Made by a program: the position numbers and the translations under genes. DNA of 64,000 bases from Streptomonospora wellingtoniae (GTDB lineage: Bacteria; Actinomycetota; Actinomycetes; Streptosporangiales; Streptosporangiaceae): the NCBI RefSeq assembly GCF_031845375.1, contig NZ_JAVREK010000005.1, forward strand, positions 205,247-269,246, read 5' to 3'. Numbering within the stretch: the first letter of the stretch is position 1; each line of letters starts with the position of its first letter. Below are positions 32,155 to 41,984 of this stretch, in pieces. The notes under the pieces were generated by a model. The model had not been told where the DNA came from. It searched no databases and saw only the letters and a program-made list of their open reading frames with translations.

Positions 32155-34638
32155 GTGCGTCGAATCGTCCACATCGGCGCGGTCGTGGCCACGACCGCAG
32201 CCGTCATCCCGGCCCTGGCCGCCTTCAACCCTGCCCAGGCCCCGGCTCCAGCCGACCCTGGCGGGGGAGGCTCCGCGACCGCTCCGCTGATCGTCGAGGA
32301 GATCACGCCGAAATCCATCGGCCGCGGCAGCACGGTCCGGATCACCGGCCAGGTCGTCAACACCACCGGCAGCGCGCTTCGCGACGTCAGCGTGCGGTTC
32401 AGCTACGCGAGCAGCCCCGTCACCGAGCGGTCCGAGCTCGACTCCTTCTCCTCCGGCGAGGGCGAACCGCCCGACACCGAGGCGGCCGAGGTCGCGCTGG
32501 ACGGCACGCTCGAACCCGGCGAGTCCGCCGGCTACACCCTGCGCGCCGACGCCTCCGATCTCTCGCTCTCTTCCTGGGGCGTCTATCCCGCTGCCGTGCA
32601 GGCCTTCGACGGCTCCGGCGACAGCATCGGCGCCGAGCGCACGTTCCTGCCCTACCGCAGCGGCGACGGCGCGCCCGAGTCGGTCCGGATCGCCTGGGTG
32701 TGGCCGCTGATGGACCGGCCCCAGCGCGCCGACGACGACACCTACCTGGACACCTCGCTGGTACAGAGCCTGGGCTCGGACGGGCGGCTCGGCCAACTGC
32801 TCACCACCGGCGCTCAGAGCGACGACGTGACCCTGGAACCCGGGGCCCCCGCCGAGGAGACCGCGCCTTCGCCCTCGACCGCCGCGACCCCGTCCGCCTC
32901 CGCCGACGGGCCGGACTCGGCCGCCGACGCCGCAGGAGGGGGGCGGGACTCCGCAGAGGACTCCGGCTCCGACGTGCCGGTCACCTGGGCCGTCGACCCG
33001 GGGCTGCTGGCCGACATCGAGCGCCTGACCTCGCCGTACCGGGTGACCGACGATCCCCAGGCCGTCGCCGAGGCCGCGACCGGCGGGGGCACGTCCGAAA
33101 GCGACACCGCCACCACCTCCAAGGAGCCCAGCCCCGAAGCCCGGCTCTGGCTGGAGCAGGCCCGCGCCGCGCTGGCCGACGACTCCGTGGTGTCCACGCC
33201 CTACGCGTCGGCCGACATCGCCGCGCTACTGCGCCACGGCCTCTCCGAGGACGCCGACGCCTCGGTCTCACTGGGCCGCGAGACCGTCGAACGAGTGCTG
33301 GAGCGCTCCACCGACGAGACCGTCGCGCTGCCCGAGGGCGGGCTGATGAACACCGCGACCCGGGAGTTCTACCAGCGGCAGGGCGCCGGCACGTTCCTGC
33401 TGCGCGACGACGCCATGCCCGCCCAGTCCTGGGTGGAGCACACGCCGACCGCCCAGGCACCGCTGTCGCTCGGCAAGGGCGAGGAGGGCACCGCGCTGGT
33501 CGCCGACAGCAGTTTGACCGACGTGGTGAGCCGGGACGCCTCGGGCCCCGGCGAGGCCGCGCTGGCACAGCAGCGCTTCGCCGCGGAGACGGCGATGATC
33601 GCCGGCGAGGACGCCGCTACCAAGCGCACCCTCGTCGCCTACCCGGCCTCCGGCTGGAACCCCGGCTCCGAGTACGCCGCCGGCATGCTGGAGGCCAGCG
33701 GCTCGCTGCCCTGGCTGCAGGCCGTGGACCTGTCCGACGTCAAGCCGTCGGGCCCCGAAGCCGGCGATGAGCGCGAGAACCTCACCTACCCCAAGCGGGG
33801 CACCCGCGCCGAGCTCGGTAAGGGCTACCTGAGCGAGATCAAGGACCTGCGGGGCAGGGTGCGGCTGTTCAACAGCATCCTGGTCGACGGCGAGGACCCG
33901 TTCCGCCCGGCCGTGCTGCGCCTGGAGTCGGCCGCCTGGCGCCACGAGCGCGAGCTGGCACGTCCGGCGCACGCGCTGGTCGAGCAGGCGGTCGAGCGGG
34001 ACATGGACAAGGTCCACCTTCTGCCCACCGAGCCGGTGACGCTGGCCAGCGCGACCGGCACGATCGGCGTGCTGATCGCCAACGACCTGGACGACCACAC
34101 GGTCAGAGTGAACCTTTCGCTGCTCTCGGAGAACCCCGAGCGGCTGTCCATCGGCAACTACGAGGACGCCATCGAGATCGGGCCGGGCCAGAAGACGACC
34201 GTCTACGTCGAGCTGTCGACGCGGGTCAACGGCCGCACCATGATCCAGATGAACCTGCACAACCTCAGCGGCGAACCGGTCTCCGAGGAGCAGGTGCTGG
34301 CGGTCAACGCGACCGGCATGGGCAGCCAGGCGCTGGTCATCAGCGGCCTCGGCGCCCTGGTGCTCGTGGTGGCGCTCGCGCCGCGCGCGCTGCGCAAGTG
34401 GGCGCGCAACCGCGCCCGCCGCTACGCGGCCGCGGACGCCGCGAGCGCCGGCGAGGAGACCGGCGGCGACGGCGAAGCGTCCGCGGACGGCTCCGGCGTG
34501 CAGGACAATGAGGACGAGTCCGCGCGTCCCGCGCCGGCCGGCTCCGACACCGGTTCCGCCTCTTCCGCGCAGACTGGCGAGGACGAGGGCGAGGACGACG
34601 ACGAGAGCGGACCCGGCGGCACACCGACCGGGCGGTAG
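32155..34638 (+). CDS. Large secreted/membrane-anchored protein, DUF6049-like (Rv3909-type)
   Basis: 827 residues. A signal peptide (RIVHIGAVVATTAAVIPALAAF) is followed by an Ig-like beta domain (about 40-180), a Ser/Ala-rich linker near 230-280, a long mixed domain and a C-terminal membrane helix (LVISGLGALVLVVALAPRAL) with an acidic cytoplasmic tail of about 75 residues. Its place, between the CCA enzyme and murJ, is that of Rv3909, a conserved protein of unknown role. Surface function linked to peptidoglycan export is inferred from position only. GTG 32155 has a weak ribosome site. Confidence 0.75.
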   Translation: MRRIVHIGAVVATTAAVIPALAAFNPAQAPAPADPGGGGSATAPLIVEEITPKSIGRGSTVRITGQVVNTTGSALRDVSVRFSYASSPVTERSELDSFSSGEGEPPDTEAAEVALDGTLEPGESAGYTLRADASDLSLSSWGVYPAAVQAFDGSGDSIGAERTFLPYRSGDGAPESVRIAWVWPLMDRPQRADDDTYLDTSLVQSLGSDGRLGQLLTTGAQSDDVTLEPGAPAEETAPSPSTAATPSASADGPDSAADAAGGGRDSAEDSGSDVPVTWAVDPGLLADIERLTSPYRVTDDPQAVAEAATGGGTSESDTATTSKEPSPEARLWLEQARAALADDSVVSTPYASADIAALLRHGLSEDADASVSLGRETVERVLERSTDETVALPEGGLMNTATREFYQRQGAGTFLLRDDAMPAQSWVEHTPTAQAPLSLGKGEEGTALVADSSLTDVVSRDASGPGEAALAQQRFAAETAMIAGEDAATKRTLVAYPASGWNPGSEYAAGMLEASGSLPWLQAVDLSDVKPSGPEAGDERENLTYPKRGTRAELGKGYLSEIKDLRGRVRLFNSILVDGEDPFRPAVLRLESAAWRHERELARPAHALVEQAVERDMDKVHLLPTEPVTLASATGTIGVLIANDLDDHTVRVNLSLLSENPERLSIGNYEDAIEIGPGQKTTVYVELSTRVNGRTMIQMNLHNLSGEPVSEEQVLAVNATGMGSQALVISGLGALVLVVALAPRALRKWARNRARRYAAADAASAGEETGGDGEASADGSGVQDNEDESARPAPAGSDTGSASSAQTGEDEGEDDDESGPGGTPTGR

Positions 34639-34696
34639 CAGCGCGCTCCGCCGAGGGCGCGCCCGGCAATGCCACGTATTTCGAAGGGACCCGTCT

Positions 34697-36472
34697 GTGG
34701 CCACCGAGACCACCAACGGCAGCGACGACCCCTCCTCCTCGAACGGGGGGGCGGCGGCCGAGGCCGCCCGCAGCGGCGCCGATCCCGCCGCAGCGGCCGA
34801 GGAGGCGGCTCCGGCCGCCGCGCAGGAGCCGGAGAAGCCGACCGAGGGCGGCGGCTCCGGAGGCATGATGCGCTCCAGCGCCATCATGGCCTCCGGCACG
34901 ATGGTCTCGCGTGTCACCGGTTTCGTTAAGTCGCTGGTCATAGCCGCGGCGCTGGGCACGCAGCTACTCGGCGACGCCTACCAGACCGCGCAGACCATCC
35001 CCTTCATCATCAACGACCTGCTGATCGGCGGGCTGATCGCCAGCGTCCTGGTTCCCCTGCTGGTCAAGCGGCGCATGCGCGACGCCGACGGCGGCGTGAA
35101 TACGGAGAGCCGCCTGTTCACCGCCGCAGTGCTGGTGCTCCTGGCCGTGACCGCGCTCGCGATCGCCGCCGCCGAGCCGATCATCGGTCTCTACCTGGGC
35201 GACTCCTCTCCGGAGCAGGTGCAGGTATCGGTCTACCTGGCGCGCTTCCTGCTGGCCCAGATCTTCTTCGTCGGGCTGAGCGGCCTGATCAGCGGGATGC
35301 TCAACAGCCGCAACCGGTTCGGCGCGCCGGTGTGGGCGCCGGTGCTCAACAACCTGGTCATCATCGCCGTGGGCGGGCTGTTCCTGTGGGTGGCCGGCGC
35401 GGGGCGCACGGTGGACACCGTGACCCAGGGCGAGCTGGTGCTGCTGGGCGCGGGCACGTCCTCGGGTATGGCCGTGCAGGCGGTCGTGCTGGTCGTCGCA
35501 GTATGGCGGGCCGGATTCCGGTGGCGCCCCCGGCTGGACCTGCGCGGCTCGGGCCTGGGCGAAGCGCTGCGCAGCGCGGGCTGGATGTTCGTCTACACCC
35601 TGATGACCCAGCTCGGCCTGCTGATCACCGCCAACGTCGTGAACCGCGCCGGAGCCGCGAGCGTTCGCGGGGGCTACGAGGTCGGCGCCGGACTGACCGC
35701 CTACAACTTCGCCTACACCCTCTTCCAGCTGCCCTACGCCGTCATCGCGGTCTCCCTGATCACCGTGCTCCTGCCGCGGATGAGCGCCGACGCCGAGGCA
35801 CGGCGCTGGGAGGACGTCCGCGGCGGGTTCTCCCGGACCCTGCGGATCTCGGCGCTTGTGCTGGTTCCGCTGGGCCTGGCACTGGCGATCTACTCCGTGC
35901 CGCTGGCCACCCTCATCTTCGCGCGCGGCAACACCTCCGCCGGCGACGCGGCGAACATCGGCGCCGTGCTGTGCGCGATGGCGCTGGGCCTGGTGCCGTT
36001 CACCGTCTTCCAGCTGATGCTGCGGGTCTTCTACGCGATGAGCGACACCCGCACGCCCGCGCTGATCAGCATGGCCAACGTCACCGTGCACGGCGTGCTG
36101 GCCTACACCGCCTTCCTCGTGCTTCCCCCGAACCTCGTCGTGGTGGGCGTGGCCGCCGGTTTCATGCTGTCGTTCGTCTCGGGACTGACCATCGCCGGCT
36201 TCATCCTCAGCCGCCGCCTCGGCGGGCTTGACGGGCGGCACATCGGTGGCACATTGTTGCGGCTGCACGCGGCCGCGCTCCCCAGCGCAACCGTCGGTAT
36301 CGGAGTGCTGTGGTTCTCCACCGCGCGCTTCGGCGACGGCATCGCGACCAACCTCGGGGCGCCGGTCGTCGGCTGCCTCGCGGGGGCCCTGCTCTTCCTC
36401 CTCTGCGCCCGGCTGCTGGTTCCGGAGCTGTCCGACGCGGCGGCCCTCGTGCGCGCACGCCTGCGGCGCTAG
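34697..36472 (+). CDS. murJ: MurJ/MviN lipid II flippase, first copy
   Basis: 591 residues. A roughly 55-residue Ala/Glu-rich head precedes 14 predicted helices of the MVF/MOP fold: SSAIMASGTMVSRVTGFVKS, GDAYQTAQTIPFIINDLLIGG and SGLISGMLNSRNRFGAPVW are family landmarks. It moves lipid-linked peptidoglycan precursor to the outer face. GTG 34697 has AAGGGA 8 bases upstream. It starts 58 bases after the DUF6049-like gene. A closely similar second copy follows 87 bases on. It has no C-terminal pseudokinase, unlike M. tuberculosis MviN. Confidence 0.9.
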   Translation: MATETTNGSDDPSSSNGGAAAEAARSGADPAAAAEEAAPAAAQEPEKPTEGGGSGGMMRSSAIMASGTMVSRVTGFVKSLVIAAALGTQLLGDAYQTAQTIPFIINDLLIGGLIASVLVPLLVKRRMRDADGGVNTESRLFTAAVLVLLAVTALAIAAAEPIIGLYLGDSSPEQVQVSVYLARFLLAQIFFVGLSGLISGMLNSRNRFGAPVWAPVLNNLVIIAVGGLFLWVAGAGRTVDTVTQGELVLLGAGTSSGMAVQAVVLVVAVWRAGFRWRPRLDLRGSGLGEALRSAGWMFVYTLMTQLGLLITANVVNRAGAASVRGGYEVGAGLTAYNFAYTLFQLPYAVIAVSLITVLLPRMSADAEARRWEDVRGGFSRTLRISALVLVPLGLALAIYSVPLATLIFARGNTSAGDAANIGAVLCAMALGLVPFTVFQLMLRVFYAMSDTRTPALISMANVTVHGVLAYTAFLVLPPNLVVVGVAAGFMLSFVSGLTIAGFILSRRLGGLDGRHIGGTLLRLHAAALPSATVGIGVLWFSTARFGDGIATNLGAPVVGCLAGALLFLLCARLLVPELSDAAALVRARLRR

Positions 36473-36559
36473 GACACCGGTACACGCGGCCCCCTGCCAC
36501 CGCGGCCGACGGCGCCACCCCCTTCGCGCATCCCCCCTTACGAGGAAGCACCAGGACCC

Positions 36560-38437
36560 ATGACGCAACCGGTGGCGGACGGCCAGCCCGACGAGCGGCC
36601 CGGTGGCGGCTCAGCAAACGCCGGGGACGCGGCCCGCAAGCGGCGCATCCCCATGCCCGACGAGGTCCTGGAGGCGGTCGAGCGGGCCGAACCCGACACC
36701 GATCCCGAACCCGGGCTGCACCCCGAACACGACCCCTCCGACTACGGCGACCTGGGAACCGCGGACCGCCCGGGCGAGGAGGGCAACGAGATCGGCGGCG
36801 CTGCACACAGCGCACCGGGCAACCTGCTGCGCTCCAGCGCGATCATGGCCGCCGGCACCGTGGTCTCGCGGGCGACGGGATTCGTCCGCACGATCGTGCT
36901 CGCCGCGGCCCTGGGAACGCAGCTGCTCGGCGACGCCTACCAGACGGCGAACATGGTTCCCTTCGCCGTCTACGACCTCCTCATCGGCGGCCTGCTGGCC
37001 AGCGTCTTCGTTCCGTTCCTGGTCAAACGCAAGAAGCGCGACGCCGACGGCGGCGCGGCCACCGAGCAGCGCCTGTTCACCGTGATCCTGCTGGTGCTGG
37101 CCGTGATCACGATCGCGGCGATCGCGCTGGCCGATTGGCTGATCCGCATCTACGCCGGCGAGTTCACCGCTTCCCAGCACGAAGCCGCCACGCTGCTGGC
37201 GCGGTTCCTGCTGGGCCAGATCTTCTTCATCGGCGCGAGCGGCATCGCCAGTGCCATGCTCAACAGCCGCAACCGGTTCGGCGCCCCGATGTGGGCGCCG
37301 GTGCTCAACAACCTCGTCATCATCGGTGTCGGCGCGATGTTCCTGGTGACCACCGGGCCGGGCACCACGCCGGGTTCGGTCACGGACAGCGAGCTGACCC
37401 TGCTGGGACTGGGCACCACGGGCGGGCAGGTGCTGCAGGCGCTGGTCCTGGTGTGGGCGCTGTTCGCCGCGGGCTTCCGCTGGCGCCCGCGCCTCGACCT
37501 GCGCGGCTCCGGTCTGGGCGAGGCCGTCCGCACCGCCGCGTGGATGATGCTCTATGTCGGTGTCGCCCAGGCGGGCCTGCTGGTGACGACCAACGTCGCC
37601 ACGCGCGCGGGCGTCCGCGCGGCGCAGGAGGGCGAGGCCGCGGGGGGCGCCGGCATCACCGCCTACCAGTACGCGTCCATGCTCTTCCAGTTGCCGTACG
37701 CCATCATCGCGGTATCGGTGATCACCGCCCTTCTGCCGCGGATGAGCGCGCACGTCGCCGACGGCCGCAAGGACCTGGTCCGCTCGGACTTCTCCCGCGG
37801 ACTGCGGCTTTCGGCGGTGCTGATCGTGCCGCTGTCTGTGGCGATGATCGTCTTCGCGGTGCCGTTCTGCGTGCTGATCTACGCCAACGGGAGCACCTCG
37901 GCCGAGGACGCCGCGGCCATCGGGCGGATCCTCATGGTGTTCGCCGCGATGCTCATCCCCTTCACGCTGTTCCAACTGCAGATGCGGGTCTACTACGCGC
38001 TGGGCGACACCCGGACGCCGTCGCTGATCGCGCTGCCGGCCGAGGCCGCGCACGCCGCACTCGCCGTAACGCTGCTGGTCACCGCGCCGCCGCGACTGGT
38101 CGTGGTGCTATTGCCGGTCGCCTACGGCACCTACTACGTGGTCGGCTCCGTGCTGGCCTGGCGCGGGCTGCGCCGGCGGATCAACGGGCTGGACGGCCGG
38201 CGGATCCTGCGGACGCTGGCGCTGCTCTATGCGGCGGCGGCCCCCAGTGCGCTCTTCGGAATCGCCATGGTGGCGGCCTTCAGTCTGGTTCCGGGGACCG
38301 TTCTTCCGTCTCTGCTGGCCATGGCGACCGGCGGCACAGCGGGCGCGCTGGTGTTCATCCTGGTCGCCAAACGCCTCGGTGTGACTGAAGTCACAACATT
38401 CTTGGAAATGGTGCGAAGCCGCCTGTTGCGCCGCTGA
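36560..38437 (+). CDS. murJ: MurJ/MviN lipid II flippase, second tandem copy
   Basis: 625 residues. It repeats the first copy's landmarks with small changes: SSAIMAAGTVVSRATGFVRT, GDAYQTANMVPFAVYDLLIGG and SAMLNSRNRFGAPMWAPVLN. A longer acidic head of about 90 residues is unlike that of copy one. ATG 36560 has GAGGAA and AGGA upstream. The pseudokinase gene follows 248 bases on. Whether both copies flip lipid II or one has a different cargo cannot be told from sequence. Numbering as first and second is arbitrary. Confidence 0.9.
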   Translation: MTQPVADGQPDERPGGGSANAGDAARKRRIPMPDEVLEAVERAEPDTDPEPGLHPEHDPSDYGDLGTADRPGEEGNEIGGAAHSAPGNLLRSSAIMAAGTVVSRATGFVRTIVLAAALGTQLLGDAYQTANMVPFAVYDLLIGGLLASVFVPFLVKRKKRDADGGAATEQRLFTVILLVLAVITIAAIALADWLIRIYAGEFTASQHEAATLLARFLLGQIFFIGASGIASAMLNSRNRFGAPMWAPVLNNLVIIGVGAMFLVTTGPGTTPGSVTDSELTLLGLGTTGGQVLQALVLVWALFAAGFRWRPRLDLRGSGLGEAVRTAAWMMLYVGVAQAGLLVTTNVATRAGVRAAQEGEAAGGAGITAYQYASMLFQLPYAIIAVSVITALLPRMSAHVADGRKDLVRSDFSRGLRLSAVLIVPLSVAMIVFAVPFCVLIYANGSTSAEDAAAIGRILMVFAAMLIPFTLFQLQMRVYYALGDTRTPSLIALPAEAAHAALAVTLLVTAPPRLVVVLLPVAYGTYYVVGSVLAWRGLRRRINGLDGRRILRTLALLYAAAAPSALFGIAMVAAFSLVPGTVLPSLLAMATGGTAGALVFILVAKRLGVTEVTTFLEMVRSRLLRR

Positions 38438-38685
38438 TCACCTGGCCGACTGACCCTGCGTAGTCGACAAAAGGACCCAAATGCTCGCCCACCCGCCCAC
38501 ACCTGGCCACCGAAGGCGGTGCCTGTGCGTCCTAGCATGGAACGGCAGTTCTATGCCGCCGCCCATGAGTTTTCTGAGCTGCCCGAAGGGAGGTTGGGGA
38601 CAGGCACAGACACGGCCGGACCCGCCCCGCAGGCAGCTACGAGCGGGAGCGGCCCGAGTCGGCCGTCACGTCCGTCACTCCCGGC

Positions 38686-40239
38686 ATGAGCACCTTCATG
38701 ATTGAGCCCGGCGCCCGTCTCGCAGGCCGCTATCGACTCGACAGCCAGGTAAGCCACACCGCAGGGGCCACCCTGTGGAAAGCCACCGACGAGACCCTGG
38801 CCCGGCTCGTCGCGGTGTGGACCTTCGCGGAGGGGTTCCCCAGGACCAGCGAGGTCGTGCGCGCCGCGCGCGCCACCAGCCGCGTCGCCGACTCCCGCGT
38901 CACCCAGGTGTTCGACGCCGATGACAGCGGCCCCACCCCATACGTCGTCGAGGAGTGGGTGGCGGGGCAGTCCTTGGCCGACCTCCTCGCCCAGGGCCCG
39001 CTCGAACCCGAGCGCGCCGCCGGTCTGGTGGCCGAGGCCGCCGAGACCCTGGCCACCGCGCACACGGCAGGGCTGTACCACCTGAACCTGACCCCCGGCA
39101 AGCTGATGTGGAGCCTGGGCGGCGCCGTCAAGGTCACCGGCATCGGCGTGGACGCCGCGCTGGGCGGCCTCGCCGCCGACAACCCCGCCACGGCCGACGC
39201 CCAGGGTCTCGGGCGGCTGCTGTACGCGGGTCTGACCGCCCACTGGCCCGACACGCCCCGAAGCGGACTTGCGGCTGCGCCCTCGGTCGCCGGCGCTCCG
39301 TGCCAACCGGTGCAGCTCAACTCCCAGGTCTCGCAGTATCTCAACGACCTCGTCTGCCGCTCCGCGTTCCTGGCCCCGCTGCACGGGGGTCCCCTGGGCA
39401 CGCCCCGCGAGATCGCCGACGCGCTGGCCCAGGTGCCGCGCATGGTCCCGCTGCCCGTCGCCCCGGCGAACGCGCCGATGGCTCCCGAGCCCGCCCGCGG
39501 CACCTCGCGCCGCTCCGGCGAGTTCCCCGCCACCCCGCACTCCTCCCACGCCGCGCAGGCTCCCGCTCCGCCGCAGCGCCCGGCGCCGGCGCCGGGCCAG
39601 CGCCGGCGCAGCGGGGACGGCATGCCCGCCGGTATCACGCGCGTCCTCGTCGGCGGGCTCGCCCTGGTCGTGTTCATCGGAGTCGTCGTGGCCGCGTGGA
39701 ACATCGGCACCAGCATGAGCGGCTCCGGCGGCGACGAAGATCCCGACGGCCAGACCACCGGGGGCGGGCAGGAGCCGGCCGCGCTCTCGGCGCTCCAACC
39801 GGTGTCGGCCGACGGCTTCGATCCGTTCGGCGACGACGGCGACGAGCACGACGAGCTCGCCGGCCAGGCCATCGACGGTCAGCCGACCACCGAGTGGCAC
39901 ACCCAGGGCTACAACTCCGCCGACCTCGGCGGTCTGAAGCAGGGAGTGGGCCTGCGGATCGACCTCGGCCAGTCCGCCGAGGTGCACGAAGTCTCGCTCG
40001 ACCTCGGCGACGGCCCCCACGACGTGGAGATCCTCGTCGGAGACTCCACCGACCCCTCCGCTCTCGGTGTCGGCGACTCGTCGGCGGCGACCGAAAGCGG
40101 CGCGCAGGGCGAAGTCGACCTCAAGCTGTCCAAGCCTGCCGAAGCGCAGTATGTCGTCGTATGGTTCACTAGTCTGCCCCAGGACGGGGCAAGGTATCGG
40201 GGCATCGTCAACGAGGTCGAGCTGCGCGGGAAAACGTGA
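38686..40239 (+). CDS. Membrane-anchored pseudokinase with extracellular discoidin-like domain
   Basis: 517 residues. The kinase-like domain (about 1-260) lacks the VAIK lysine (LVAVWTF), the HRD aspartate (YHLNLTPGKLMW) and the DFG aspartate (KVTGIG), so it is a pseudokinase. A Pro/Ala-rich linker, one membrane helix (about 323-345) and an outer domain (GQPTTEWHTQGYNSADLGGL) like discoidin/F5-8 type C follow. M. tuberculosis MviN carries the same pair of domains at its C-terminus, where the pseudokinase, once phosphorylated, binds FhaA. Here it is a separate protein after two murJ genes. ATG 38686 has no clear ribosome site; ATG 38698 is also possible. Confidence 0.8.
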   Translation: MSTFMIEPGARLAGRYRLDSQVSHTAGATLWKATDETLARLVAVWTFAEGFPRTSEVVRAARATSRVADSRVTQVFDADDSGPTPYVVEEWVAGQSLADLLAQGPLEPERAAGLVAEAAETLATAHTAGLYHLNLTPGKLMWSLGGAVKVTGIGVDAALGGLAADNPATADAQGLGRLLYAGLTAHWPDTPRSGLAAAPSVAGAPCQPVQLNSQVSQYLNDLVCRSAFLAPLHGGPLGTPREIADALAQVPRMVPLPVAPANAPMAPEPARGTSRRSGEFPATPHSSHAAQAPAPPQRPAPAPGQRRRSGDGMPAGITRVLVGGLALVVFIGVVVAAWNIGTSMSGSGGDEDPDGQTTGGGQEPAALSALQPVSADGFDPFGDDGDEHDELAGQAIDGQPTTEWHTQGYNSADLGGLKQGVGLRIDLGQSAEVHEVSLDLGDGPHDVEILVGDSTDPSALGVGDSSAATESGAQGEVDLKLSKPAEAQYVVVWFTSLPQDGARYRGIVNEVELRGKT

Positions 40240-40868
40240 CTACGGTGATTGACGCGGTTCAGGAGCTTCCCGACAAGGAGCTGTTGTCCAGGCACACTCA
40301 GGGGGACGACCGGGCTTTCGGTGAGCTGGTCCGGCGCCACCGCGAGCGTATGTGGGCTGTCGCGATCCGCGTCCTCGGCGACTCCGAGGAGGCCGCCGAC
40401 GCCCTGCAGGACGCCTTCCTCTCCGCGTTCCGGGGCGCGCACCGCTTCCGCGGCGAGGCCCAGGTCAGCACCTGGCTGCACCGCATCGTCATCAACGCCT
40501 GCCACGACCGCATGCGCCGCAAGATGGTTCGGCCGGCGGTCCCCACCGAGGACGCCACGCTCGACGTCATCTCCAACGAGCGGACCAAGGCGAGCACCCC
40601 CGACCCCACCGGCAGCAGCGACTCCGCGATGGACGTCCACGCCGCGCTGGGCAAGCTGCCCGAGGAGCAGCGCCTCGCGCTGGTGCTCGTCGACATGATG
40701 GGCTACCGCGTCGACGAGGCCGCCGAGATCCTCGAAGTCGCCCCCGGAACGGTGAAAAGCCGCTGTGCGCGGGGACGCGCAAGACTTCTGCCATATCTGG
40801 CCCACCTCAGGAACCCTGAGCACTCGCGGGACGTCACATCCCCGAGAGGAGGTGACAGGGCATCGTGA
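40236..40868 (+). CDS. sigM: ECF RNA polymerase sigma factor SigM
   Basis: 210 residues. Region 2 (AFGELVRRHRERMWAVAIRV, DALQDAFLSAFRGAHRFRG) and region 4 (LPEEQRLALVLVDMMGYRVD, VAPGTVKSRCARGRARL) are clear. GTG 40236 overlaps the pseudokinase stop as GTGA, and its end overlaps the anti-sigma gene as GTGA, so all three are coupled. Position equals Rv3911. It directs stress-related envelope or redox transcription by analogy; the regulon is not visible here. Confidence 0.92.
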   Translation: MTTVIDAVQELPDKELLSRHTQGDDRAFGELVRRHRERMWAVAIRVLGDSEEAADALQDAFLSAFRGAHRFRGEAQVSTWLHRIVINACHDRMRRKMVRPAVPTEDATLDVISNERTKASTPDPTGSSDSAMDVHAALGKLPEEQRLALVLVDMMGYRVDEAAEILEVAPGTVKSRCARGRARLLPYLAHLRNPEHSRDVTSPRGGDRAS

Positions 40869-41785
40869 CGTCTCATGTGGACGCGGAGACTCTCGCCTTG
40901 TCGGCCGAAGGGCTGCTGGAGGACGACGACGAGAGCACCGTCCAGCAGCATGTCGCGGACTGCGCCGCGTGCGCGGCGCAACGCTCCGAGCTGGCCGATG
41001 TCACTCGGGCCTTGGCGGAGGTGCCCGCAGCTCCGCTGCCCGACTCGGTGGCCGAGCAGCTCGAAGCCGCGGTGCGCGCCGAGACCGAGTCCCGCCGTGC
41101 CGAAGGCGGCGGCTCCGGTTCCGGCGGCTCGGACGGCGGTTCCGGCGACGGCTCCACGGCGGCGGGATCCGGGCCCCCGACTCCTGGGCTTCCGCCGAAC
41201 GTCGTCCCCATGCGCCGTCGGTGGATCAACTACCTCGCCGTCGCGGCAGCGGCCGTGGTGGTTGTAGGCGGTGGGACCGCAGTCATGCGCGGTTTCGTCT
41301 CCGATCCGGTGGACGGCCGGCTCGCCGGGCCCGGCGACGGCGCGAGTGAGCATAGCGCGCACAAGGACGCTGGGCTGGCCTACCATCCGGTGGTCGTCGA
41401 AAGCGGGACCGTCTACACCGAGGACCGGCTGACCGAACAGGCCGGGGGCGTTCTCCGCCAGAGCGACCCGACCACCCCAGACGGCGCTGAGGGCGACGCT
41501 GGCGGCTCTGCGCAGGAGGGCCGGGCTGACTCCTCGGAGGTCCCTGACGACGTCTCCTCCTGCCTCCAGGCACGCGCGAACGACTCGGGCAGGAACCCGA
41601 TGCTGGTCGACCTCGCCGAGTACTCCTCGGACGGCGCACCGAGCCCGGCCTGGGTGATGTACTACGGCTCGACGCCCGGCAGCGGGGAGCAGGACTCCTA
41701 CGACGTGGTCGTCCTGTCGCCGGACTGCGGCACGGGCGGCGGATCCGCCCCCGTGCTCGCCGAGACCGCGGTGCCCGCTCCCTAG
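40865..41785 (+). CDS. rsmA: Anti-sigma factor with zinc-binding (ZAS) motif, RsmA-like
   Basis: 306 residues. The N-terminal domain has HVADCAAC, the H-x3-C-x2-C zinc motif of anti-sigma factors that can sense redox or stress. A Gly/Ser linker precedes one membrane helix (about 120-142) and an outer domain of 160 residues ending with paired cysteines (SCLQARANDSG, LSPDCGTGG). GTG 40865 overlaps the sigM stop. It should bind SigM and release it on signal. Position equals Rv3912. The symbol follows mycobacterial and Streptomyces usage. Confidence 0.85.
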   Translation: MTSHVDAETLALSAEGLLEDDDESTVQQHVADCAACAAQRSELADVTRALAEVPAAPLPDSVAEQLEAAVRAETESRRAEGGGSGSGGSDGGSGDGSTAAGSGPPTPGLPPNVVPMRRRWINYLAVAAAAVVVVGGGTAVMRGFVSDPVDGRLAGPGDGASEHSAHKDAGLAYHPVVVESGTVYTEDRLTEQAGGVLRQSDPTTPDGAEGDAGGSAQEGRADSSEVPDDVSSCLQARANDSGRNPMLVDLAEYSSDGAPSPAWVMYYGSTPGSGEQDSYDVVVLSPDCGTGGGSAPVLAETAVPAP

Positions 41786-41839
41786 GCGGCCGCCTGCAGC
41801 ACAGGCCTCCGGCCCCCTCCGCCTCCGGCGGCGGGGGCC

Positions 41840-41853
41840 GTTTCACGTGCATC
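41840..41853. promoter_or_regulatory. Half parS-like site
   Basis: GTTTCACGTGCATC keeps the left arm and centre of parS but has lost two bases of the right arm. It lies between rsmA and trxB. Confidence 0.4.
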
Positions 41854-41984
41854 GCCGTGCGGCCGGGCCGCGGCACCCCGCGCCGGTCCCCCTGCCGCGG
41901 CTCGGTCGCGGCGCCGCTCTCCGCGGGAGTTCCAGGGGGGTTCACCGACGGATCGACACGTCGACATGTCCCTCGGCTCGAGTG

